The notes beneath the pieces were generated by a model that was given only the letters and a program-made list of their open reading frames with translations, had not been told where the DNA came from and ran no database searches. The translations under genes and the position numbers were made by a program. A stretch of DNA of 49,604 nucleotides from an uncultured Eubacterium sp. GTDB taxonomy: Bacteria; Bacillota; Clostridia; Lachnospirales; Lachnospiraceae. Numbering within the stretch: position 1 is the first letter of the stretch; each line of letters opens with the position of its first letter. The stretch covers positions 1-49,604 of the forward strand of contig CAMUML010000032.1 in the NCBI GenBank assembly GCA_947089855.1. The letters are read 5' to 3'. Positions 7,205 to 15,207 of the stretch are shown piece after piece.

Positions 7205-8027
7205 GAAAAAGAACAGAAGCATGATTCAGCGCCGGCTGATTCCGACCTATATTTTTCTGGGAATTGTATCCTTTCTGTCGGTATTCCCGTTTTACTGGAT
7301 GATTTCTGCAGCTACCAATACCTCGTTTGAAGTGGCGAAGGGAAGAATCCTGCCAGGCGGGCACCTGATGCAGAACTTTCAGAATCTGACCGACGGGCAG
7401 GACCTGTGGGGCGCTATGGGAAATTCCTTCTTTTACGCGATTGTACAGACGGTACTTGCAATGCTGATCTGCTCGCTGGCAGGTTTTGGATTTGAATTGT
7501 ACCACGATAAAAAGAAGGATATGTTATTCAGCGTGCTGCTACTTGCAATGATGATTCCAGGTGTTGCAACGATGATTCCACTGTTTAAGCTGGTTTCGGA
7601 TTTAGGGCTGTTAAACTCGGTAGGCGGATTTATCCTGCCAGCCATTTCAACGCCGTTTTTAATTATGATGTTCCGCCAGAATTCCAGAAACTTTCCGATA
7701 GACGTTATGGAAGCAGCGCGTATTGACGGGCTGAAAGAATACCAGATTTTCTTTCGGATGTATCTGCCGATGATGAAATCGACCTATGCGGCGGCGGCAG
7801 TTATTACATTTATGAATGCCTGGAATTCCTATCTGTGGCCAAAGGTTATTATGACCGATACGAATGCACAGACAATGCCGATGCTGATTGCAAACCTGGC
7901 AGCCGGATATACAACGGATTATGGAATGCTGATGTTAGGCGTATTATTCTGTTCGGTACCTACGATGGCGATCTTCTTCATTTTACAGAAGCAGTTTGCA
8001 GAAGGTATTACAGGCGCTGTAAAATAG
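7197..8027 (+). CDS. Carbohydrate ABC permease, MalG-type
   Basis: I chose GTG 7197 because TAGGTG lies six bases before it. GTG 7188 in the same frame would sit on that ribosome site. The gene overlaps the preceding permease by eight bases. The protein (about 276 residues) has six predicted helices and the EAA motif MEAARIDGLKEYQIFFRMYLP. It is the partner half of the CUT1 membrane channel. A ribosome-site-like AGGAGG follows the stop codon (8032-8037) but leads only into repeat DNA. Confidence 0.92.
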   Translation: MTEKKNRSMIQRRLIPTYIFLGIVSFLSVFPFYWMISAATNTSFEVAKGRILPGGHLMQNFQNLTDGQDLWGAMGNSFFYAIVQTVLAMLICSLAGFGFELYHDKKKDMLFSVLLLAMMIPGVATMIPLFKLVSDLGLLNSVGGFILPAISTPFLIMMFRQNSRNFPIDVMEAARIDGLKEYQIFFRMYLPMMKSTYAAAAVITFMNAWNSYLWPKVIMTDTNAQTMPMLIANLAAGYTTDYGMLMLGVLFCSVPTMAIFFILQKQFAEGITGAVK

Positions 8028-8043
8028 AACCAGGAGGATTTAT

Positions 8044-8252
8044 TTGCAGCAGGGCTTGTAAAATATACTGCAAGCCGCCAGAATTACAGTAATGTATACT
8101 GGCGTGCAATAAAATTTGCCAGTAACGCCGACTCACGGGCGTCAATACAAAAGGCTATATGGCAAATAAAGCGATTGGCTGGCGGCTTGTGGCAAAAGAA
8201 AGCAGGGCATGCGGGAAATCTGCAGGCGCAGATGGTTGCGTATGCCTGTTTT
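8044..8252. repeat. Intergenic hairpin/repeat cluster ending in a terminator-like stem
   Basis: The segment holds GGCTTG/CAAGCC and CGCCAG/CTGGCG stems, then repeat copy 2 (8094-8140, inverted relative to 3289-3335). It ends in a long stem at 8203-8247 whose core is ATCTGC-AGGC-GCAGAT, followed by TTTT. It separates the permease gene from the next gene and probably lowers read-through, tuning downstream enzyme expression relative to the importer. No gene is visible between 8028 and 8293. Confidence 0.5.
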
Positions 8253-8293
8253 CACATTATTAGGATTGAGAAATAGAGAAAGGGGCCAGGATA

Positions 8294-10138
8294 ATGGGTG
8301 AATTTATTCTGAATGTAATCCACAGGCCGGAAATGGTGCCAGAGTATTCGGCTACGGTTACCGGCCATGGAAAAGAAGAAGATATTGGGGATAAGAAACT
8401 TTTAACAGAATCACTGGATATTTTCAAAACACAGCAAAAGATTGCGCATGAGAATGGGCTGAAAGTGACCATTCATATGACTTATGCGTCGCTTTTTAAC
8501 GAAGAGGCAGTAAAAATTGCAAAAGAAGACCATGAAAAATACGGCGACGAAATCGCATTATCGCTGCTGGGGCTTCCGTGCGAACAGTTTCGGGAGAAAT
8601 ACAAAACAAAAGATTTCTGTATCTGGATGTTTTCGATGGAAGATAAGAAGGCCATTGTAGACGACGTATTTGAAAAGTTTTATGAGATTTTCGGCGTGTA
8701 TCCGCAGTCTACCGGTTCTTATTATATGGATGCAGAGCTGACGAATTATATCAAGGAAAAATACCCGTCTGTGAAATGCGCCATTGCTACCTGCTGGGAA
8801 GAAGGGCCGAAGGCATACCATACCTGCAATAATTCCTGGTATACCTTATTTGACGGAGGCCCTTGGGCACCGTGGATTCCGTCGAAACAGAATACGCACG
8901 CACCGGCGGCTGATGAAAGCGAAGACAGCGGGATTGTGGCGATTCCGCATTTGTCAAGGGATTTGATTGCCTGCTATGACGGAAACGGCTCAAACTTCGG
9001 CACGCATCCGCAGAATGTGCTGCGCGGGATGATTTATGATTCCAAAACATGGGAGTTCCCATATCTGTATAATTTGATTGACCAGTACCGGGCCCAGGAG
9101 AAATACAATAACGGCTATGCTTATAATATGATGTTTGTAGGGCCAGGATGGATGAATAAGATGGGGCGGTGGGAAGCGCCTTATGAGCTGTTGCTAAAAT
9201 CCTATTCCGACGGCTGTAAGTATTACGGGGAGCTTAAAAAAGAAGGAAAACTGACGGATATGACAATGGCTGAATTTGCCGATTATTACCGTGGGAAAAA
9301 GTCTTATACCGAACCGGAGTGTGCGCTGTGGCGGGATATTTTGTATGGGTCGGACAAACAGCTTTTCTGGTATACGGACCCTTATATGAGGGCCGGGGTC
9401 AATATGGACCAAGGCGGTGCCATATTTGACTTGCGCCCTTATGCTGCAAAGCTGAAATGGGAGGTCGGTATCGGGACAAAACATGTCCAGGAAGCTTCTT
9501 ACCCATATTTGATACAGGAAAAATACCGTGCCGGATATTTCACGCATTATGCAGGGGAAGGAACGATACGCAGTGCAAAAATCAGTTATAAAGGCGAAGA
9601 GGCCGACTTATGCCTGTGCCGTACCAAGGCGCATTTTTCGAAAGAAGGAAATACCAGGATACTTACGCTTGATCCGGTAGAACTTGTATTTGAGGGACTG
9701 ACGGTAGAACTTCAGACAAGATTATATTTTGAGGAAGGTACGGGGTGTATCCGTATTGCACGTGAAATTTTAAAAATGAGCAAGCCGGATGAAAAAATAG
9801 AAATCAATGAATATCTGTCAGCCTGCTATGGGACCACTGAGTATCCGGAAGATATGGACGGTATTATACTCCGGTGTGAGGGCACGGCTGCAAAGGAAAT
9901 TATATATGCATATAAGTGCCGGGAAGAAAGCCTTGTAAATGCGGAAGAAGTATCGGCGGTGATTTCGGCAATTGAGACAAAAGTCAGTATGCGGGCTTCT
10001 CAAAAGGAAGCAGACGGGGCAGAAGGATATATCCGGGAAGGATATGCATTTTCGCCGATGTTTACCCTAGGATATAAGAAACAGGTATCAGAGAAGGAGG
10101 TTTTTGAAACATGGCTCAGGCTGGAAAAGGCAGATTAA
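8294..10138 (+). CDS. Probable DUF3863/DUF3864-type glycan-associated protein
   Basis: The protein has 614 residues with no signal peptide or membrane helix, so it is cytoplasmic. The N-terminal 350 residues resemble a polysaccharide-deacetylase/GH57-like barrel: KVTIHMTYASLFNEEAVKIA, then STGSYYMDAELTNYIKEKYP and CAIATCWEEG. The C-terminal 230 residues are beta-rich, like a sugar-active accessory domain. I assign it from memory to the DUF3863/DUF3864 family; its activity is unknown to me. AAGGGGCCAGGATA precedes the ATG. Its place between a sugar importer and GH53 suggests a role in handling the imported glycan. Confidence 0.55.
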   Translation: MGEFILNVIHRPEMVPEYSATVTGHGKEEDIGDKKLLTESLDIFKTQQKIAHENGLKVTIHMTYASLFNEEAVKIAKEDHEKYGDEIALSLLGLPCEQFREKYKTKDFCIWMFSMEDKKAIVDDVFEKFYEIFGVYPQSTGSYYMDAELTNYIKEKYPSVKCAIATCWEEGPKAYHTCNNSWYTLFDGGPWAPWIPSKQNTHAPAADESEDSGIVAIPHLSRDLIACYDGNGSNFGTHPQNVLRGMIYDSKTWEFPYLYNLIDQYRAQEKYNNGYAYNMMFVGPGWMNKMGRWEAPYELLLKSYSDGCKYYGELKKEGKLTDMTMAEFADYYRGKKSYTEPECALWRDILYGSDKQLFWYTDPYMRAGVNMDQGGAIFDLRPYAAKLKWEVGIGTKHVQEASYPYLIQEKYRAGYFTHYAGEGTIRSAKISYKGEEADLCLCRTKAHFSKEGNTRILTLDPVELVFEGLTVELQTRLYFEEGTGCIRIAREILKMSKPDEKIEINEYLSACYGTTEYPEDMDGIILRCEGTAAKEIIYAYKCREESLVNAEEVSAVISAIETKVSMRASQKEADGAEGYIREGYAFSPMFTLGYKKQVSEKEVFETWLRLEKAD

Positions 10139-10329
10139 ATTATAGGTGTCCGTCCTGTTTTTTAAGGGACCTGGATATTGATATGTTTTATGACAAAGAA
10201 AAAGAGGAATACTACTGCCTTCGCTGCCAGTATACAGGCAAAGAGGCAGATGTCCTAAAAGGAAACGAGCAGGTGAGGACCAGATACAGGGCAATGTATC
10301 AAAGATTTACAAAATTTGATTTTGATTAA
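10111..10329 (+). CDS. 72-residue zinc-ribbon miniprotein
   Basis: The gene starts 28 bases inside the end of the preceding gene, after an excellent AAGGAGG site (10097-10103). It encodes two CxxC knuckles (CPSC at 13-16, CLRC at 36-39) spaced as in a small zinc ribbon, followed by a charged helix (KGNEQVRTRYRAMYQRF). Good ribosome site, overlap and four paired cysteines make it a real gene. Zinc ribbons of this size bind nucleic acid or protein partners. The family is unrecognised, and the position suggests a regulator or chaperone for this glycan operon. Confidence 0.7.
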   Translation: MAQAGKGRLNYRCPSCFLRDLDIDMFYDKEKEEYYCLRCQYTGKEADVLKGNEQVRTRYRAMYQRFTKFDFD

Positions 10330-10345
10330 AGAAAACGGGCATAAA

Positions 10346-10385
10346 GGGCTGCCGTGGAATAGGAGGAACTGTTTTGCGGCAGCCC
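10346..10385 (+). promoter_or_regulatory. Stem-loop with an AGGAGG in its loop, before GH53
   Basis: GGGCTGCCG (10346-10354) pairs perfectly with CGGCAGCCC (10377-10385). The 22-base loop carries AGGAGG (10361-10366) with no in-frame start behind it. It may be an RNA control element or a relic of a former start region. There is no T-run, so it is not a typical terminator. Confidence 0.45.
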
Positions 10386-10408
10386 GAAAGCTTGGCAGGG
10401 GGATTGAT

Positions 10409-11410
10409 ATGGCAGAAATGATATACGGTGCGGATCTTGGATGGGTTACGCAGTTAGAAGCAATGGGATACCGGTGGCTGGATGAGGCAGGCGTTGAGCG
10501 GGACATTTTAGAAATATCAAAAGAACTTGGCGTGAATGCAGTCCGTTTGCGCGTGTTTGTCAATCCGCCGGAAAACGCGTTTTGGCAGAAACAGGAAAAC
10601 GAAAGCTGCATGCTTGGTTTTTGCGATGCACAAAGCGTACTTCATATGGCAAAGAGGGTCAAAAAAAACGGCATGAAGCTGATGGTTGATTTTCATTACA
10701 GCGGCCATTTTGCAGACCCGCAGTATCAGGATTTGCCGGAAGAATGGAAACACGATACAGATGCGCAGCTGGAACAAAGGGTTTTTGGGCATACGGAAGA
10801 AGTGCTGCGGCTCCTTACACGCCACGGTATTTATCCACAGTGGGTCCAGGTTGGAAACGAGATTAACAATGGCCTCATGTGGCCGAACGGAAAGCTGGAT
10901 ACAGCGCCAGAACAGATGGTGCGTTTTTTAAATGCCGGTTATGATGCTGTAAAGCAAGTGTGCCCGGACTGCAAGGTTATTACGCATCTGGCAGCGGTAT
11001 GTGATGATGCGCAGTGCAGGCCTTTTTTGGATCATTTTTTTGCACAAAACGGCAAGACCGATATTCTGGGATTTTCTTACTATCCATACTGGGAACAGGA
11101 ACTGAGCAATAAAGAAAGATTAGCGGAACAGCTGAACAAGTATACACAGACATATAAAAAGCCAGTTATGATTGTGGAGACAGGAGGGCGGGACTCTGAC
11201 GAGGAAGGAAGTTACCGGATTTTGGCAGACTGTATCCACGTAATGCAGGCAATAGGCGGGCAGGAGCAGGCAGGCGTATTCTACTGGGAACCAGCGGCAA
11301 CCGCCCAGATCCTGCCGGACAGGTATCCGTTGTGTGCAGCAAAACTGGCAGGGGAAAAAACACTGCAGTATAATAAGGCATTACAGGCATACAGGGATAG
11401 CCAGGGATAG
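10409..11410 (+). CDS. GH53 endo-beta-1,4-galactanase (cytoplasmic form)
   Basis: The 333-residue protein covers one GH53 barrel. IYGADLGWVTQLE opens it. VRLRVFVNPP and VDFHYSGHFADP are family blocks. Glu151 in VGNEINNG is the expected acid/base and Glu257 in IVETGG the expected nucleophile. GH53 cuts beta-1,4-galactan of pectin and arabinogalactan. Most relatives are secreted, but this one has no signal peptide, which implies action on imported oligosaccharides. ATG 10409 was chosen because CAGGGGG lies six bases before it; the open frame extends upstream to 10316 without a credible start. It ends in a short GATAGCCAGG duplication. Confidence 0.88.
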   Translation: MAEMIYGADLGWVTQLEAMGYRWLDEAGVERDILEISKELGVNAVRLRVFVNPPENAFWQKQENESCMLGFCDAQSVLHMAKRVKKNGMKLMVDFHYSGHFADPQYQDLPEEWKHDTDAQLEQRVFGHTEEVLRLLTRHGIYPQWVQVGNEINNGLMWPNGKLDTAPEQMVRFLNAGYDAVKQVCPDCKVITHLAAVCDDAQCRPFLDHFFAQNGKTDILGFSYYPYWEQELSNKERLAEQLNKYTQTYKKPVMIVETGGRDSDEEGSYRILADCIHVMQAIGGQEQAGVFYWEPAATAQILPDRYPLCAAKLAGEKTLQYNKALQAYRDSQG

Positions 11411-11434
11411 CCAGGATGAGGCAGCTGGCCCCCT

Positions 11435-11455
11435 ACTTTATCGCTTGTGAGTATA
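11435..11455. repeat. Dispersed 21-bp repeat (inverted relative to 3243-3263)
   Basis: The reverse complement of this block matches 3243-3263 at 20 of 21 positions. Here it lies 17 bases before the start of the next gene, between GH53 and the small membrane protein. Confidence 0.5.
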
Positions 11456-11471
11456 AACGGAGGAATTTGAG

Positions 11472-12044
11472 ATGTATCAGAATAAGATTGTGGAGCAGGT
11501 CATCCGAGCACCCAGGCCTTTGACCAGAGTGCTGCGTGCAGGCATGGCTGTTTTTGCGGTACTCTTTTTGTTATCCGGAATTGTAGTTTCCCGGGGATTT
11601 ATGCTTACCGGTTTTCTGTTTACAGTATTGTATTATATTTATGGCATATATAGCCAGAAGGAATATGAATATACGCTGGAAAACCATACATTAGCGATCG
11701 ATATTATCTGGGGAAAAAGATACCGCAGGCCGGCGCATGTCCTGGATATGGAAACGATGGAAACAGTAGCGCCGAACTGGCATGATGCGGTAGCACAGTA
11801 CCGCAAACGCGGCGGCAGCATAAAACTCTCCAAATACGATTATACCTCCTATGAAGAAAATACGCCTTATTATACGATGATTGCCACAGAAAACCATAAA
11901 AAAATCAAACTACTGCTTGATTTAAGCGATCCTATGCTGCAGGCAATGAAACAGAGCTATCCAGACAGGGTATATCTGCCGCAGTCCGGGCAGATGCATC
12001 CAGATAGAATGCAAACGCCAGGGAAGGAGATTATAAATGCATGA
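11472..12044 (+). CDS. Small membrane protein, DUF6106-like
   Basis: The 190-residue protein has two close membrane helices (about 22-44 and 46-62) followed by a beta-rich soluble domain (YTLENHTLAIDIIWGKRYRR..., HKKIKLLLDL). The topology and length remind me of the DUF6106 family common in Lachnospiraceae. The function is unknown. ACGGAGGAATTTGAG gives the ribosome site. The binding-lipoprotein gene starts eight bases inside its end, so the two are co-translated. It may be an envelope partner of that lipoprotein or a general housekeeping protein. Confidence 0.75.
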   Translation: MYQNKIVEQVIRAPRPLTRVLRAGMAVFAVLFLLSGIVVSRGFMLTGFLFTVLYYIYGIYSQKEYEYTLENHTLAIDIIWGKRYRRPAHVLDMETMETVAPNWHDAVAQYRKRGGSIKLSKYDYTSYEENTPYYTMIATENHKKIKLLLDLSDPMLQAMKQSYPDRVYLPQSGQMHPDRMQTPGKEIINA

Positions 12045-13305
12045 AAAAAGCATAAAGAAGGAAGCATTGCTGGTTTTGGCATTTTTCGTGTCCGCAGCAT
12101 GTGTTTTTGCAGGATGCAGCAGGAAAACCGGGGATTTGGACAGCAGGAATGCGCAGACGCAGGCAAAGCAAGAAAACGGCACTGTCAGGTTGAAAATGTG
12201 GTGCGACGAGTATGAAACAGATATGTTTCAAAAACGCCTCGAAAATTTTTTTGCAGAACATCCGGATATGCAGACTGAAGTGGAGTTCGAGCCGGTTGGC
12301 GCATCCATTTGCAAAGAGACATTTCTTGGAGATGTTGCAAATGGTGCGGATTTGTTCTGCATTCCGGATGACCAGCTGCTGACTATGGCAGCGTCCGGTG
12401 TGCTGGAAGAAATTGCATATGCGGATGAAGCCGCGGGGCGCAGCCTGGAGGGGGCGGTGCAGGCGGCTTCTATAGACGGCACGATGTATGCATATCCGTA
12501 TACGGCGGATAACGGGTACTTTCTGTATTATGATAAGAGGTATTTCACAAAAAAGGATGTCCGCACGCTGGACCGTATACTGGAAATATGTGCGTTAAAT
12601 CATAAGAAATTTATCATGAGCTGGACAAGCGGCTGGTATCTGTACTCTTTTTTTGGAAATACAGGGCTTCAGTTAGAGCTTAATGAAGATGGGCTGACGA
12701 ATTCCTGTAACTGGAATACGGCAAAGGGAGAGATAAAAGGGACAGATATTGCCCAGTCGCTTTTAGATATTGCAAAGCATCCTGGATTTGAAGAAGTACC
12801 GGATTCTGGCTTTGCAAAAAAAGCACTGGATGGTACTGCCATTGCACTCGTCAGCGGCGTATGGGATGCAGCAGATATAAAAAAAGCATTTGGCGGGGAT
12901 TACGGGGCATGCCGCCTTCCAGTGTATTCCTGTGCAGGAAAAAAAGTGCAGATGTCGTCATTTAAAGGATACCGGATGCTGGGCGTGAATTCCTATTCAC
13001 AGCACAGGGAGCTTGCAGAAATGCTTGCAGACTATCTTTCAAATGAGGAAAGCCAGATTTTTTATTTTCAGTCCAGGCAGAACGGCCCGGCGAACAAGAA
13101 TGCGGCGGCCTCAGATGCCGTTTTGGAAGTTCCGGCAATTGCTGCGGTGTTAGATCAGTCTAAATATGGAGTATTGCAAAAAGTCGGGCAGAAATACTGG
13201 ACACCGATGTCAGCGTTTGGAGAAACTATGGTTAATGGCAACCCGAACAATATACCGCTGCAGGATCTGATGGACCAGCTGGTAAATGGGATTACGGAAA
13301 TCTAG
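12037..13305 (+). CDS. Extracellular solute-binding lipoprotein linked to a chemoreceptor
   Basis: The signal peptide ends in the lipobox VFAGC (Cys27). About 395 residues of type-1 binding-protein fold follow (VRLKMWCDEYETDMF, DLFCIPDDQLLTMAASG, YPYTADNGYFLYYDKRYF, MSSFKGYRMLGVNSYSQH). AAGGAG sits before the ATG, and the gene overlaps the preceding one. No permease follows. Instead a methyl-accepting chemotaxis protein begins 12 bases after the stop. I infer that the lipoprotein presents sugar to the chemoreceptor, or shares the permeases encoded on either side. Confidence 0.88.
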   Translation: MHEKSIKKEALLVLAFFVSAACVFAGCSRKTGDLDSRNAQTQAKQENGTVRLKMWCDEYETDMFQKRLENFFAEHPDMQTEVEFEPVGASICKETFLGDVANGADLFCIPDDQLLTMAASGVLEEIAYADEAAGRSLEGAVQAASIDGTMYAYPYTADNGYFLYYDKRYFTKKDVRTLDRILEICALNHKKFIMSWTSGWYLYSFFGNTGLQLELNEDGLTNSCNWNTAKGEIKGTDIAQSLLDIAKHPGFEEVPDSGFAKKALDGTAIALVSGVWDAADIKKAFGGDYGACRLPVYSCAGKKVQMSSFKGYRMLGVNSYSQHRELAEMLADYLSNEESQIFYFQSRQNGPANKNAAASDAVLEVPAIAAVLDQSKYGVLQKVGQKYWTPMSAFGETMVNGNPNNIPLQDLMDQLVNGITEI

Positions 13306-13317
13306 GAGAATACACAG

Positions 13318-15051
13318 ATGGAACAAAAAAGACGCAGGAGCATAAAAGTGCGTATCATGCTGCCGGTCGTAATACTGGGGATTGTTGCCGTATTGTCCAA
13401 TTTAGCCACGATGTCCAATATACGCAGGGTAAACGAAAATGCGGCCAGGATTGCTGACCATGATATGACAAGCCTTACGGAATTAAGCTCTGTGAAGCAG
13501 ATGATACAGGAAATACATATTCTGGGGCTGTCCCATGCAACGGCATCTGACTCTGCCAGCATGATTCAGGCAGCAGACAGGCTGAAACAAAAAGAAAGCG
13601 GATTAGAAGAGAAACTGGTAGCATATGAGCAGTATTTAAGCAGCGGGGATGGTCCGGCCTATAAGGAAATGAAGGAACAGTACAAGATGCTTTTAAACGG
13701 GGTCAGGCGTATCTGTGCATTCAGCGCAAATAGGAAACAGGCGCAGGCAAATAAAACTGCAAACGAGGAAATAGCCCCCTGCTCCGATAAGATGCTTGCA
13801 GCGATTGACAGCATTGAATCCCATGCCAGGCAGCAGGCGCAGGAGGCGAGGGAGCATCTGGAGCGTGTATACCGTTTTAGCCTGGTTGTCAATACCGCTA
13901 CGGTTTTTATAAGCTTTCTTGCAGTCATTTATGCAGTATTTAGTGCAAACCGGCATATCATTCATCCAATTACAAGGACAGAACGCGATTTATCAGGCAT
14001 TATCCAAGGGATTGACAAAAAAGAAGGCGATTTGACGAAGCGCATCCGTATCGTGTCCAATGATGAAATTGCGGCGCTTGGACACGGGATTAATGTGTTT
14101 TTGGAAAAATTGCAGAATATTTTTGGCATGATTACAGATAATTCACAAAAAATGGATTGTGTTGTTTCGAAGGTGCTTGCGAACGTGGAAACCTCGAACA
14201 GCAGCGTATCGGAAATGTCTGCGTTTGTCGAAGGGCTGTCTAAAACAATGGAATCGGTATCGGCTCATGCGCAGAATATTCATCAGAATGCAGAATCCGT
14301 CAGTGCGGAGGTAGCAGGCATTGCAGAACGGACGAATGACATGAACGAATATTCTAAGAAAATGAGAAACCATGCAGATACAATGGCAGCCGGTGCACGC
14401 GCAAATATGGAGGTAACAAGTGCAAAATTAAACGAGATCCTTTGTGTGCTGAACCAGGCGATTGAAGACAGTAAAAGCGTGAACCAGGTTAATAACCTTA
14501 CAAGCGATATTTTAAATGTCGCTAACCAGACAAACCTTTTGGCACTGAACGCTTCGATTGAGGCAGCCAGAGCGGGGGAAACGGGCAGGGGATTTGCGGT
14601 TGTTGCACATGAAATCAGCAAGCTGGCGGAGGCGGCCAGGGAGTCTGCAAACAATATCCAGTCGATTAATGCGGTGGTGACGGAGGCAGTCCATAATCTG
14701 TCAGGGCATGCAGAAAGCCTGGTGGATTACATGAATGAAACGATTTTGCCGGAATTTGAAAATTTTGTAGAAGCCGGAGAAGAATACAAGCAGAGTGCCG
14801 GCCATGTAGAACGTGTCATGCATGAAATTGCCGGTAAAACGGATACTCTGAAAATAGCGGTGTCCGAGATAGCCGGGGCGATCCATACAATTAGCAGATC
14901 CATTGATGAAAGCGCAGCCGGGCTGGCCGGCACATCCGGCAATATGCAGGTTTTGGAAACAGATATGCATAACATCCATATGCAGATGGATGAAAATAAG
15001 GGGATTGCTTGCGGGCTACGGCACGAGACGGAGATATTTACCAGGCTCTGA
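13318..15051 (+). CDS. Methyl-accepting chemotaxis protein with four-helix sensor
   Basis: The 577-residue protein has transmembrane helix 1 near 11-30 and a mostly alpha-helical outer domain of about 150 residues, as in 4HB receptors. Helix 2 lies near 186-208, then HAMP, then the signalling coiled coil with the hairpin tip [12 protein letters not shown] near residue 410, which contacts CheA and CheW. Methylation helices are recognisable by Glu/Gln/Ala heptads on both sides. It follows the binding-lipoprotein gene by 12 bases with a GGAGA site, so the pair is co-expressed. The presence of this and a second receptor implies a motile host. Confidence 0.92.
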   Translation: MEQKRRRSIKVRIMLPVVILGIVAVLSNLATMSNIRRVNENAARIADHDMTSLTELSSVKQMIQEIHILGLSHATASDSASMIQAADRLKQKESGLEEKLVAYEQYLSSGDGPAYKEMKEQYKMLLNGVRRICAFSANRKQAQANKTANEEIAPCSDKMLAAIDSIESHARQQAQEAREHLERVYRFSLVVNTATVFISFLAVIYAVFSANRHIIHPITRTERDLSGIIQGIDKKEGDLTKRIRIVSNDEIAALGHGINVFLEKLQNIFGMITDNSQKMDCVVSKVLANVETSNSSVSEMSAFVEGLSKTMESVSAHAQNIHQNAESVSAEVAGIAERTNDMNEYSKKMRNHADTMAAGARANMEVTSAKLNEILCVLNQAIEDSKSVNQVNNLTSDILNVANQTNLLALNASIEAARAGETGRGFAVVAHEISKLAEAARESANNIQSINAVVTEAVHNLSGHAESLVDYMNETILPEFENFVEAGEEYKQSAGHVERVMHEIAGKTDTLKIAVSEIAGAIHTISRSIDESAAGLAGTSGNMQVLETDMHNIHMQMDENKGIACGLRHETEIFTRL

Positions 15052-15207
15052 AAGTTATTCAGGGAAATTCTGATTACAAGGCAAGGGACCGTATGTAAAA
15101 AATAAGGTGATAATGATGCAAATATTATGGTAGCCAGGCGAACCGGAAAATAGTATACTGCCTTTAATAAGACGATTAGGAAGCAATTTCCTATGTAGGA
15201 GGCAGGT

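Noticed and set aside
8038-8290. Possible small gene after the AGGAGG at 8032
   Set aside because: The only nearby start (TTG) meets a stop after five codons and the rest is hairpins.
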